This document shows positions 1-7,007 of a stretch of 64,000 bases of DNA, piece by piece (position 1 is the stretch's first letter; each line of letters starts with the position of its first letter). Origin of the DNA: Palsa-1150 sp964531095. Lineage in GTDB: Bacteria > Myxococcota_A > Polyangia > Polyangiales > Polyangiaceae. The notes beneath the pieces were generated by a model. That model was not told where the DNA came from. It did not search any database and worked only from the letters and a program-made list of their open reading frames with translations. The stretch lies in assembly GCA_964531095.1 (NCBI GenBank), contig CAZHED010000012.1, positions 1 through 64,000 on the forward strand, in the 5' to 3' direction. Position numbers and translations under genes: made by a program.

Positions 1-129
1 GAAGGACCAGCGGCGAATGCCCTGCTGCTTCAGAAACTTCCAGAAGCGGTAGAGCGCCTCCTGGCGGCGCGGCGCCGTGCCGTCGCCCGAAGTGATGTCG
101 CGGAGCGCCGGAGTTCGACGTTACGGTAG
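1..129 (+). CDS. C-terminal end of an unidentified protein (cut by window edge)
   Basis: A frame open from base 1 encodes 42 residues and ends at TAG 127-129. The residues are rich in Ala, Leu, Arg and Glu (ending RSSTLR) and look helical. The next gene starts one base later in the same direction, which supports a real operon end rather than a chance frame. No family can be named from so short a tail. A minus-strand frame over the same bases also reads plausibly but lacks a start codon. Confidence 0.5.
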   Translation, partial: EGPAANALLLQKLPEAVERLLAARRRAVARSDVAERRSSTLR

Positions 130-130
130 G

Positions 131-601
131 GTGACGAGGCGGGCGCCGTGGCACGATGTGGAAACCGTGTGCGGCTCGATCCTGGCGCGCGACATCCCCT
201 CGCGAGTACGCGCTCTTCGCGCCTGGATCGGAGCCATTGCATGCGTTCTTCTTCCGGCCGCATCGTGGCTGGACGGCTCAGGGACATTTGCGTGGGCGAT
301 GTACTCCCGCGCAGGTGAGTTCTGCATCGACCTCGTTGCGTTCGATGCGGACGGAACACCCCATCGGCGAAATCCCACGCTGCTCGCCGGCCACGCCGGT
401 TTCGGTGCCGCGCCGCTCCTGGCCGGATCCGATCACTGGCGACAGGGGCCATCGATGGCCATCCTTCGTCACCATATGGGCGCCCTCGCGGAGTATGCGT
501 GCTCCGAGACGGGGGCGGCCTCGGTCGAAGTCACCCTTCACGAACGCGTCCTCGGGGGCACCGAACGCACAACGACGCGCCGCCGCGGGTGCGTCCGGTG
601 A
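131..601 (+). CDS. Hypothetical membrane-anchored protein upstream of an HTTM gene
   Basis: This 156-residue protein starts at GTG 131, one base after the previous stop; an in-frame ATG at 77 lies inside the previous gene and is less likely. One hydrophobic segment around residues 30-47 looks like a signal anchor. It is followed by a soluble region with aromatic and acidic residues and a very Arg/Thr-rich tail. The stop overlaps the GTG of the next gene by four bases (GTGA), so the two are probably translationally coupled. I do not recognise a family. The pairing with an HTTM protein suggests a small accessory subunit, but that is inference. Confidence 0.62.
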   Translation: MTRRAPWHDVETVCGSILARDIPSRVRALRAWIGAIACVLLPAASWLDGSGTFAWAMYSRAGEFCIDLVAFDADGTPHRRNPTLLAGHAGFGAAPLLAGSDHWRQGPSMAILRHHMGALAEYACSETGAASVEVTLHERVLGGTERTTTRRRGCVR

Positions 602-1413
602 CGCGGCCGAGCGACGACCTCAAGATGATCGGCGTCGCGCGTCTGGTCTTTGGCGGTCTCGTGCTGCTGAGGACGACGTGGCTGCTCGGGCTCTTGCACC
701 TGCGCTACGAGGCTGGAGCGAGCCCCCTGCTCGGCTGGCCGTCCGATCGCTGGCACGTCGCCGCGTTCGGGCTGGCGTTGCCGCCATGGGTGGTCGCCGC
801 GCTCTGTGTGGGCCGGACCCTGGCCATCGTTCTGTTCACGCTCGGAGCGTGGACGACGTCGGCGGGCGTTGCGGCAACCATCCTCGGTTACGTCGTTCTC
901 TCGCAAAACGTCATGGGGTACGTGAACACACTGCACTTGCTCCTGCTGGGAATGCTCGTCCTGGCCCTGGGTGGGGCTGGCACTCGTTTCGGGCTACGGC
1001 CCGAGCCGGCGGTCGATCCGCGTTCCGGCTTGTGTCTGGTGCGCGCCCTGGTGGTTTCGGTCTACGCCTGGAGCGGCTTCGCGAAGCTGAATGGGTCTTG
1101 GCTCGGTGGCGACGCGCTCCTCCAACTCCACGACACCGGCATCGTCGGCGGCGCACTTTCCGCTGTCTTGCTCTCGACACCGTGGCTGCGCGCGCTCACG
1201 TCCGGCAGCGTCGCGGCGGCGGAGCTCGCGCTCGGACCGCTGCTCCTCTGGCCTCGCACCCGACCTGTCGCCGTCGCGCTCGCCGTGCTCCTGCACGTCG
1301 TGCTCGAGGCCTCCGTACATCCGGACTTCTTCGGATTTGCGATGGCCGCGCTGTTGCTCTCGTTCGTCGAGCCGAGGCCGAGCCGTGTGCTCGATGCGGC
1401 CCCTGCGACCTAG
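598..1413 (+). CDS. HTTM-domain (horizontally transferred transmembrane) protein
   Basis: This is a 271-residue polytopic membrane protein with about six to eight hydrophobic segments. The motif YAWSGFAKLNGSWLGG near the middle resembles the conserved core of HTTM/DoxX-like proteins, the membrane part related to vitamin K-dependent gamma-carboxylase. GTG 598 overlaps the upstream stop in GTGA, which fixes the start better than an in-frame ATG 33 codons earlier inside the previous gene. Bacterial HTTM proteins are often of unknown function, and no carboxylase or thioredoxin domain is fused here. It ends the plus-strand operon and converges on the copper monooxygenase gene 38 bp away. Confidence 0.82.
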   Translation: MTRPSDDLKMIGVARLVFGGLVLLRTTWLLGLLHLRYEAGASPLLGWPSDRWHVAAFGLALPPWVVAALCVGRTLAIVLFTLGAWTTSAGVAATILGYVVLSQNVMGYVNTLHLLLLGMLVLALGGAGTRFGLRPEPAVDPRSGLCLVRALVVSVYAWSGFAKLNGSWLGGDALLQLHDTGIVGGALSAVLLSTPWLRALTSGSVAAAELALGPLLLWPRTRPVAVALAVLLHVVLEASVHPDFFGFAMAALLLSFVEPRPSRVLDAAPAT

Positions 1414-1451
1414 CGGCCACCGCGACGCCATTTTCGCGCGTCACAGAAGCT

Positions 1452-2363
1452 CTACTGACAGGGCCCCTGCCACGTGGCCGCTTGCGCGGGCCATACGATC
1501 AGGCCATCCCCGCACATCTCGTCGTTCGTCGAGAGGCCCGGGAGCACGTACTGGTCGGTCGGGTTGACCCAGGTGCAATCGGTCTCGATTCCATCCCCCG
1601 CCTCGACGTCCTGGTCGACGACGTAGGTACGTTGTTCGGCGAAGTCCCACGGTGCCACGTCCACGAAGACCGAGCGCGTGCCGTCGGCTCGAACGATCGC
1701 GCCCTGAAAGGATTGCCCCAAGAGGTGCATGTGGGGCCACGCCGACCAGACGTGCATCGGCGCCCCCACAGGGCACGTCGTGGTCGAATGCTCCTCGGTA
1801 TTCGGGCGGATCGCGGGCACGCCTCCGACCGCCGGGAGCCACGCAGCCACCTGGTCGGGCGCGACGTCGGTCGTCTCGAGCGTCACCGACGCTCCGGCGG
1901 GCGGACCGGCCACGAAGCGCAGGACGTGCGCCTGAACGACCAGCCGCTTCGTGCCCGAGGGGAGGACGAGGGCCACGCCGTCGGGCAAGGTCAGCGCATC
2001 GCCTCCCGGCGCCCAGACATGCATGGTCCAGGAGTTCGGCATCGCGTCGCAGACGACGGGGCCGTCGGGGTAGTCGCCGGACACTGCGAAGAGCGTGGCG
2101 TGATGAAGCAAGGGTCCGCCGGGGACGGGGGGTCTCCATACGATGCGCTCGAGCCAGCGCCCGACCACTTGCGCGGCATCGAATCCGAAGCACTCTCGCT
2201 GCTCGCCGCTGACGGCAGCGTCGATCGCGAAGTCCAGGGTGATGGCGCTGCGCGACGAAGAGGGGTCGGGCGCATGCGCAACACTCGACGAGCATGCGCA
2301 CGCCGCGGCCGCGACGAGCCCAAAGCAAGGCGGAGAACGGTTCTCGCGCACGGCCCGCAACAT
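1452..2363 (-). CDS. Copper type II ascorbate-dependent monooxygenase-like exported protein
   Basis: This 303-residue protein has a signal sequence with cysteines at about 22-24 (VAAAACACSSS), so it is probably a lipoprotein. The copper ligands of the peptidylglycine hydroxylating/dopamine beta-monooxygenase fold can be placed: His87-His88 (LLHHATLF) and His146 (AHVLRF) for one copper, and HMH at 211-213 plus Met283 (NDEMCG) for the other. The spacing is close to that of mammalian PHM. Such enzymes hydroxylate C-H bonds using ascorbate, but the bacterial substrates are unknown. The ATG shares one base with the stop of the preceding lipoprotein gene (TGATG), implying coupled translation. Location is probably the periplasm or outer membrane. 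Confidence 0.83.
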   Translation of the reverse strand: MLRAVRENRSPPCFGLVAAAACACSSSVAHAPDPSSSRSAITLDFAIDAAVSGEQRECFGFDAAQVVGRWLERIVWRPPVPGGPLLHHATLFAVSGDYPDGPVVCDAMPNSWTMHVWAPGGDALTLPDGVALVLPSGTKRLVVQAHVLRFVAGPPAGASVTLETTDVAPDQVAAWLPAVGGVPAIRPNTEEHSTTTCPVGAPMHVWSAWPHMHLLGQSFQGAIVRADGTRSVFVDVAPWDFAEQRTYVVDQDVEAGDGIETDCTWVNPTDQYVLPGLSTNDEMCGDGLIVWPAQAATWQGPCQ

Positions 2364-2902
2364 CACAACGTAAACGGCGGCCGGCATTGGCCTACGAAGC
2401 AGCCGAGGTTGCCGCAGTCGAGGTACCTTTTTTCCCACGTACACGAATCCGCGAGGCAGAGCGGGTTGTCGTAGAAGACGAGCCACCTGCCATCCGCGCA
2501 CACTGAGCGAGGGAGCGGACAGGATCCGGCCTCGGAGGCGTCCGCGCTGCACGCGACCGGGACAGGATCCGGCCCCGGTGCGTCCAGATTCGTGGCGTCG
2601 AGATCGACGCCCGGGGCGGCGCCTTGGTGCGGGCCACCGGACCAGGCGTCGCCGTCCGGGTCGTTGCTCGCGTCCGAGGCGTTCGCGACGGGCCCGTCGC
2701 TCTCTGGCGCTTCGGATCCTCCATCGGCACCTGGCGCAGATGCGTCGGTCAGACCGGTGCCGGATGCGTTCTGCGACGTTCCAGTGGCGCAAGAAGCAGC
2801 GAAGGTCAGCGCCAGGACCGCTATCCGTACCGCCCGAGGCCGAGTGGGCAGCGATGAAGCGTTGCGACAACCCCAAGCTGCATCGGTCATGACGTGTCCC
2901 AT
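2363..2902 (-). CDS. Asp/Ala-rich Cys-containing lipoprotein, partner of the copper monooxygenase
   Basis: The protein is about 179 residues. It has a signal peptide with a lipobox-like FAASC, an acidic Asp/Ala/Gly/Pro-rich linker of about 70 residues, and a compact C-terminal module with eight cysteines (from PVACSADASE onward). ATG 2902 is preceded by a purine-rich AAGAAGAG box at good spacing; ATG 2890 is the alternative. Its stop overlaps the monooxygenase start by one base, so the two are co-translated. The architecture of lipid anchor, flexible linker and Cys module is common in myxobacterial surface lipoproteins. No catalytic motif is visible. Confidence 0.78.
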   Translation of the reverse strand: MGHVMTDAAWGCRNASSLPTRPRAVRIAVLALTFAASCATGTSQNASGTGLTDASAPGADGGSEAPESDGPVANASDASNDPDGDAWSGGPHQGAAPGVDLDATNLDAPGPDPVPVACSADASEAGSCPLPRSVCADGRWLVFYDNPLCLADSCTWEKRYLDCGNLGCFVGQCRPPFTL

Positions 2903-2996
2903 GGCCCGCTCTTCTTCTTTCCATCGGTGTCGCCGCACACCTCTGTTCGCGTTCGTGGACAACTCCTCATGTCCAAGCCTCCGTGTGCGGCGATAG

Positions 2997-3179
2997 GACG
3001 CCGTTATCTCGTTGTGCCACGCTGCGGCACATGTCGCGCGCATCCACGCCTCCCACGTCGTGTACTTCCGCGGCGACGACAACGGCGACATCGGCGTCGT
3101 GCGCATCCTCGGCAAGCTCCCCGAGCTCCACTTCGATCCCCTCCGCGACGACGAAGCCGAAGAAGACGAGCAGGGGTAG
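2997..3179 (+). pseudogene. 3' fragment of a ParE/RelE-type toxin gene
   Basis: The plus-strand frame ending at TAG 3177-3179 reads ARIHASHVVYFRGDDNGDIG then VVRILGKLPELHF. This matches the C-terminal beta-strands of ParE/RelE toxins (xHVVYYR...VVRILH...xxH). The frame opens just after a stop at 2994-2996 and has no ATG or GTG, so the N-terminal half is missing. An acidic tail follows the toxin core. No antitoxin gene lies upstream. It is a degraded relic in a patch that also holds an intact toxin-antitoxin pair. Confidence 0.55.
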
Positions 3180-3604
3180 CTGCCCCCTCTACGTCCGTCC
3201 TCGCACCTGACGTTGCTTGGGGTCGGCCGAGTTCTCCCAATCGTGTGCTCAGGCCGCTCCGCCATGTGCGGGCTTCGCCCTTTCCCCGCCTCCGCCGGGG
3301 GACTGGCTGCGCGATCCTGTGCGCGCTCAGGGGGGAACTGGAACGGCTCGGCCTTCGGCCAGCGCCAGGAGACGAGGGGGCCCCGTTTGCAGCGGGCGAG
3401 CCCCTGACCGCATCGGGCTCCCGCCCGACGCCGAGACCGCGTCTACCACCCACGGAGGACAGGGGGCTGCGCATTTCGCGCGACTCGAACGCCGATTTTG
3501 CGACGACGTGATCGCAACAGAGCCGACCACTCCGATTTGTCTCGGAGAGCGCAGCCCATTGGGACCCGGCTCGCTAGTCACGTGTATCCTGCAACCGTCG
3601 TGTC

Positions 3605-3616
3605 CCACCAGTGTCC
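3605..3616 (-). other. GGACACTGGTGG box, candidate integrase-binding site
   Basis: On the minus strand this 12-mer reads GGACACTGGTGG and lies within two TGTCCCA-type direct repeats 11 bp apart. A near-identical box (GGAGACTGGTGG, 11 of 12) occurs at 4628-4639 in the opposite orientation. Each box lies about 90-110 bp upstream of a tRNA-end-like core, as arm-type integrase sites would. The assignment is inference. Confidence 0.35.
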
Positions 3617-3728
3617 CAGCTCACCGTCACCCCGCCGTCCGCCACGTTGCACCGCGTTGCGCGGGTCTGAGCCGAATCTCTCGTGGTTTCGCGGCTTCGC
3701 GCGCAATTGCCGCCAGTTGGGAGAGCCC

Positions 3729-3754
3729 GGTCTCAATCCCTCTCGCCCCGACGA
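3729..3754 (+). other. tRNA 3'-end-like sequence, candidate att remnant A
   Basis: GGTCTCAATCCCTCTCGCCC followed by CGAC resembles a T-arm plus acceptor 3' strand of a tRNA, with the loop degraded (GGTCTC instead of GGTTCG). No 5' half or anticodon arm precedes it, so it is not a tRNA gene. It shares the 13-mer CTCTCGCCCCGAC with 4752-4764. Confidence 0.45.
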
Positions 3755-3854
3755 ATTCTTACGAATGACTCTGCGTGGCTGCAGAATCGTCCATCTCCCC
3801 GTGGTCATGCCGGACTAGCCGGACCACCGGTCGCTGCCCGAGCCCTTGGGGTAC

Positions 3855-4148
3855 CTACACCTTGGGGCCCTTCGCTCGGGGAGCGCCCCAGACCGAGAGC
3901 ACCACGACCTGGTCCGCGCGGACGACGTAGTAGACGTGATTCTGCGTCCTCGGCATGAGCACCCGACGCACCGTCCGGCCGAAGCTCGACGGGTAGATGG
4001 CACCGAGCCCGGGTGCGGCCCCGATGCGTTCGATGGCCGCAGCAACCTCCTCGTCGAAAAGCTCCGGCGCGAGAGGTCGGTTCTTCAGCCACCACGTCTT
4101 CAAGCGCTCTGCCTCCGAGAGTGCCCTCGGAGCAAGCCGGACCTTCAT
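3855..4148 (-). CDS. ParE/RelE-family toxin of a type II toxin-antitoxin pair
   Basis: This 97-residue protein opens with MKVRLAPRALSEAERLKTWW, the helical start of ParE/RelE toxins, and continues through a LFDEEVAAAIERI helix. It ends with VYYVVRADQVVVLSVWGAPR, the last beta-strands of the fold. The length is normal. ATG 4148 overlaps the antitoxin stop in ATGA, so the toxin is translated after the antitoxin. Whether it acts on gyrase (ParE-like) or on mRNA (RelE-like) cannot be read from the sequence. Repression by the antitoxin or complex is expected from the family. Confidence 0.85.
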   Translation of the reverse strand: MKVRLAPRALSEAERLKTWWLKNRPLAPELFDEEVAAAIERIGAAPGLGAIYPSSFGRTVRRVLMPRTQNHVYYVVRADQVVVLSVWGAPRAKGPKV

Positions 4149-4381
4149 CGATGAGCGCGGAGACGAGCGAGCGCTTCGTCGGCGTCGATGAGCTGCCCGT
4201 TGTTAATCTGCTCGAGGCTCTCGCGGATCGAGTCGTGCAGCGCGTCGCGCTCCTCGTCGCTCATGTCGTCGGCATCGACGGGCTGCAAGTACACGACTTC
4301 GCCCTCCGGCAAGTCGGTGGGCTCGTCGAGCACGAGCCGGCCGTTGAAGACGTGGGCTTTGAGCGGCTGCATCGCTTGCAA
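4145..4381 (-). CDS. Antitoxin partner of the ParE/RelE toxin
   Basis: The 78-residue acidic protein has a short beta-rich N-terminus (KAHVFNGRLVLDEPTDLPEG) followed by Asp/Glu-rich helices. It resembles small antitoxins found beside ParE/RelE toxins in myxobacteria. The start is probably TTG 4381, because GAGGAAGG ends 6 bases upstream; ATG 4372 is in frame but would have 15-base spacing. The stop overlaps the toxin start by four bases. A free frame ending at 4384-4386, just upstream of the ribosome site, may be the tail of a lost neighbour. Confidence 0.82.
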   Translation of the reverse strand: MQAMQPLKAHVFNGRLVLDEPTDLPEGEVVYLQPVDADDMSDEERDALHDSIRESLEQINNGQLIDADEALARLRAHR

Positions 4382-4627
4382 GTCTAACCTTCCTCAACCT
4401 CGCCGGCGAGCGAGGCCAAGAGCTCGGCGCCTCCGTCGCGGAGCGCGACCGCACCGCTCGCGCGAACATCGCTGGCGATCACGGCTGCGAGCGCCTCGAG
4501 CGCGCACGGTCGATCAGCGGCCGGCCGTCGGCGACTAAGAAGGGGGGTGCCCCACGAGCCGTTCGCGTCGCCCGCTGGCGTCGTCGCAGTGGTCTCCAGA
4601 ATCTCTCCACGACTCAGGTCGATTCCG

Positions 4628-4653
4628 GGAGACTGGTGGAGACGGGCGGAGAC
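4628..4653 (+). repeat. Three GGAGAC repeats at helical-turn spacing
   Basis: GGAGAC occurs at 4628, 4638 and 4648, one DNA turn apart, and the first two lie in GGAGACTGGTGG. This is the second copy of the box seen inverted at 3605-3616. Phased repeats beside a tRNA-like core fit integrase arm sites, but no integrase gene remains in the window. Confidence 0.4.
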
Positions 4654-4740
4654 TCGGATATGCCCTGTTTTCGGTGTGGAATCGAACCACTACGATGGAA
4701 ACGCGAGCGACATCGCCTGGTTAGAAATGGTCGCTTGCAG

Positions 4741-4765
4741 GGGTTCAAATCCTCTCGCCCCGACT
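4741..4765 (+). other. tRNA 3'-end-like sequence, candidate att remnant B
   Basis: GGGTTCAAATCCTCTCGCCC then CGACT forms a pairable T-arm (AGGGG/CCTCT around TTCAAAT) and an acceptor 3' strand CGCCCCG plus A. No matching CGGGGCG 5' acceptor strand lies at tRNA distance upstream, so this is an isolated tRNA tail, as left by site-specific integration into a tRNA gene. Confidence 0.5.
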
Positions 4766-4849
4766 GGCGAGCGTTCGGTGGGCGAAGTCGACAAACCTAA
4801 TGTCCAGGGAGCGCAAGCAAAGGGCGGCATCCGCGCGCCGCCGACCGTC

Positions 4850-5400
4850 GATTACCCCGTGCGCCGAGCACCGACGCGCGCAAGGGTGCGGCTCTCCACG
4901 TCGCGCTCGTCGTGCGGGTGGGGGGCCGGATGCGCCGCAACGAACGCTGCGACATCTTCGGTCTTCGAGTTGACGAGGCGCCGATCTTTGAGCGGGGCCC
5001 CCCGCGACATGCCGAGCGCTTGTCGGGCCCTCACTGGAGTCGCCGTCCGCAAGACGCCCACGCGTGGCGCGCGCGCCTTCACCGCGACGCTTACCCGACG
5101 CGACGGCGCCGTGATCCACGTCTTGCCGCCGTCGCTGCCGTGCTGCCAATCGTACGACGCGCACCGGGCCGCCACTTTGGCGACGACCTTTGCCACCCCG
5201 GAGACGGGCCCTGCTTCGTGTTCTCATTGATGGTCGCGAGGACTGCGGAGAGCGGGGGCGCGGGGTTGGGGAAGGTCGGGTTTCCCGTCATCCGTTTCAC
5301 GATTCCCTGGGCATACGAGACGAGCGTGGGCACGCTCCTCGGCAGGGCAAGCGTGACGGTCTGGGCGACGGATGGATTTGTTCGTGTCGGTCATGGTCAT
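4850..5400 (-). pseudogene. Broken fibronectin-III-like hypothetical gene
   Basis: On the minus strand a good start (CGGAGA next to ATG 5400, MTMTDTNKS) is followed, after a frame change, by TLVSYAQGIVKRMTGNPTFP and NPAPPLSAV. After another change comes SYDWQHGSDGGKTWITAPS. These pieces resemble, in order, the N-terminus and central FnIII-like strand of a small protein family I associate with myxobacteria. The middle helical region is missing and the C-terminus does not follow. The plus strand at 5046-5085 reads VAVRKTPTRGARAF, like a motif that normally precedes the DWQ segment, so part of the gene may be inverted. The family match is from memory. Confidence 0.5.
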
Positions 5401-5522
5401 TCTCCGTTTTCGGTCGATGTGGGTTGGTCAGTCGTCTTTCGGTTTGTGGAATTCGGCGTGCTATTTGTGAAGTGTCTACCGTTGGTTCCAGAAAGCGGCT
5501 TCGTGAGTGTGAAAGCCCCCTT

Positions 5523-6130
5523 CTAGTCTTGTGAAAGCTGCGTGTTCGATGGTGAAGCCCTCCTTTCCTTGTGACAAGGCGTCCTTTTTCTTAGCGAAGC
5601 GTCACTTGCGGCCAGCGACGCGGCTTTTATTTTTGGCAAAGCCTCTATTTCGTTGGTGAATGGTTTATTCATTGTAAGAAGCTCGTCTCTGCTTGTTGGC
5701 ATAGCATGTTTCGTCGTCGGCAACGTGTCGCTGATTGTCGGCAGCGACTCGCTTGTCGTTGAATAAGCGTCTCTGCTTGTTGGAAATCATCCTTCCTTGT
5801 TCGCAGAGCGTCACTGTTCGTTGGCAAAGCGTCGCTCGTTGAGGACGGTGCATCGCTTCTCGAAGACAACGCGTCGCTCCTCGAAGTCAACGCATCACTC
5901 TTCGAAGACAACGAACGGGTCTTCGTTGACGATGCGTCGCTCCTGAAAGACAACGCGTCGTTCTCGCTTGGGAGAAAGGCAGTTGCCTCTTTCCGCGCTC
6001 GGTTCGTCGAAGTACGAGCTGCTCTTGGTCCTATCGGTGCCGCTCCGGCTCGAGTCCGAGTGACTTTTTGTCGAGCCAGAGCGGCGTTTGCGAAGCGCAA
6101 TGAGGTGCTCGACGAGGACCACCGAGCCAA
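5523..6130 (-). pseudogene. Decayed heptapeptide-repeat protein gene
   Basis: Read on the minus strand, the region encodes about 19 tandem heptads near the consensus L-P/S-T/S-x-S-D-A. The first eight (LSFRSDA, LSSKSDA, LTSRSDA, LPTNSDA) are in one frame. After a shift near 5795 the same pattern continues in another frame (FPTSRDA, LPTISDT, LPKIKAA) to a stop at 5523-5525. A single frameshift therefore splits one long repeat array. The N-terminal 55 residues are Arg/Ser/Thr-rich and may not be native. Base composition is clearly less GC-rich than the neighbours. No function can be assigned. Confidence 0.5.
5527..5970. repeat. 21-bp degenerate tandem repeat (about 21 units)
   Basis: The period is 21 bp throughout; clear consecutive units include AAGACAACGCGTCGCTCCTCG, AAGTCAACGCATCACTCTTC(G) and TTGACGATGCGTCGCTCCTG(A). 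Units vary strongly at the left end but stay in register. The period equals seven codons, so the array mirrors the heptapeptide repeat on the minus strand. No spacers of unique sequence occur, so it is not CRISPR. Confidence 0.7.
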
Positions 6131-6166
6131 GCGAAGTGCCCTCGCTGCCCTCCTCTACTTAAGCGC

Positions 6167-6316
6167 TCAGGGCGCGATTTCGTTTGACGAGCGAGGACGA
6201 TTTTCCTTGAAATGTGGGCGTACCCCCGGCCCGGCCTCTTCCTGGGAAGCAGACGTACGGCCGCATGCAGAGATCAGGAAGAGGGCCATGGCGACACCCC
6301 CTCGATTGCATTTCAT
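6167..6316 (-). CDS. Very small lipoprotein
   Basis: ATG 6316 follows a strong GGAGG with 8-base spacing and encodes 49 residues: MKCNRGGVAMALFLISACGR, then a short polar, Arg/Pro-rich tail. The lipobox LISAC predicts cleavage before Cys18, leaving a mature peptide of about 32 residues. The good ribosome site and export signal argue that it is or was a gene. The mature part is so short that it may be the surviving 5' end of a longer lipoprotein gene in this degraded patch. Confidence 0.55.
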   Translation of the reverse strand: MKCNRGGVAMALFLISACGRTSASQEEAGPGVRPHFKENRPRSSNEIAP

Positions 6317-6597
6317 CGTCTCGACCTCCGATTGCCGGTGCACGAAACCCGGTCCTGCCTTCGATGAATCAACGCGGACGTTGCCCGGCCAAGCGCTGCG
6401 GTAATTCCCCCCTTCATGAGAATCGGGCTCGAGCATGCGCCGTACCCGCGCACAACGCCCGTCCCTTGTATGAACGGATGGCGCGGGCAGTGCCACACTG
6501 TGCCGCGGCACGATCGCGGGACCAGAGTGCTTGCGCGCTAGGGCGGCTTCGCGTTCTGGATCGCTGCGCCACGACGAAGCCGCCGCCGCGGGCGCCG
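6317..6597. other. Gap between small lipoprotein and NmrA-family fragment
   Basis: This holds the lipoprotein ribosome site (revcomp of 6325-6330) and otherwise nothing I can identify. The following fragment's frame continues upstream through here but loses family resemblance, so the junction near 6598 is probably a deletion or insertion boundary. Confidence 0.4.
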
Positions 6598-6855
6598 GAT
6601 CGTCCAGTTTCCTATGTGGACGTGCCGCTGGACCGGTGGCAGGCCGGACTCTCCAGGATGGGCCTGCCGCCGCACACCGAACAGCACGTCGCCACCATGG
6701 CCCAGCTGCATCGGGACAATCGTTATGACCGCACAGCCGACGGCGTCGATCGCGTGACAGGCATCCCGCCTCAGTCGATCGAGGCGTTCGTGGGCGCCCG
6801 CAGGGACTTCTACCTCGGTGGAGCCCATGGGAGCGGCTCCGGGGGTCGGGGCTAG
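6598..6855 (+). pseudogene. 3' fragment of an NmrA-family NAD(P)-binding oxidoreductase
   Basis: The frame reads RPVSYVDVPLDRWQAGLSRM, then GLPPHTEQHVATMAQLHRDN and TGIPPQSIEAFVGARRDFYL to TAG 6855. This is typical of the C-terminal third of NmrA-type atypical short-chain reductases. The Rossmann half with GxxGxxG is absent and no ribosome site or start is near 6598. It is a truncated relic of about 85 codons. Confidence 0.58.
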
Positions 6856-7007
6856 CTGGCTGTTGGCGGTATTCAGTCGACTCGTGACCGGTGATGACGA
6901 GGTGGACGCGATTGCTGGCCGATTATCAAACTGATCGATTTTCAATGGACCGCACCGTTTCGCACCTCAAGGATGCGCTTCCTGCGGGCTCGGCGTAGAC
7001 TCTCGCC

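Larger units (their letters stand above)
3180..3854. other. 675-bp gap between ParE fragment and intact toxin gene
   Basis: No convincing gene is seen on either strand; open frames here have atypical composition and no start signals. The stretch holds a repeated TGTCCCA pair (3601-3607 and 3612-3618) and a tRNA-3'-end-like sequence at 3729-3754. It looks like a scar of mobile-element integration. Confidence 0.5.
4387..4849. other. 463-bp gap: gene-tail remnant and integration-site sequences
   Basis: A minus-strand frame open from about 4558 to the TAG at 4384-4386 reads ALEALAAVIASDVRASGAVA and onward, like a genuine C-terminus, but it has no start codon. The rest has no gene-like frame. It contains three GGAGAC hexamers exactly 10 bp apart (4628, 4638, 4648) and the tRNA-end-like core at 4741-4765. 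Confidence 0.45.

Noticed and set aside
1..123. Minus-strand frame reading RQEALYRFWKFLKQQGIRRW
   Set aside because: It looks protein-like but is closed by a stop at 121-123 with no start codon. The plus-strand frame fits the operon spacing better; only sequence left of the window can decide.
156..2474. Long plus-strand open frame of 772 codons
   Set aside because: It is Arg/Ala/Pro-rich without domain signals and lies over the HTTM gene and antisense to the copper monooxygenase, which carry clear motifs. It is an artefact of high GC.
4681..4766. Possible complete tRNA gene
   Set aside because: Only the T-arm and 3' acceptor strand are present; no matching 5' acceptor strand, D-arm or anticodon arm can be folded.
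5527..5970. Possible CRISPR array
   Set aside because: The 21-bp units are contiguous and degenerate, with no unique spacers and no cas genes.
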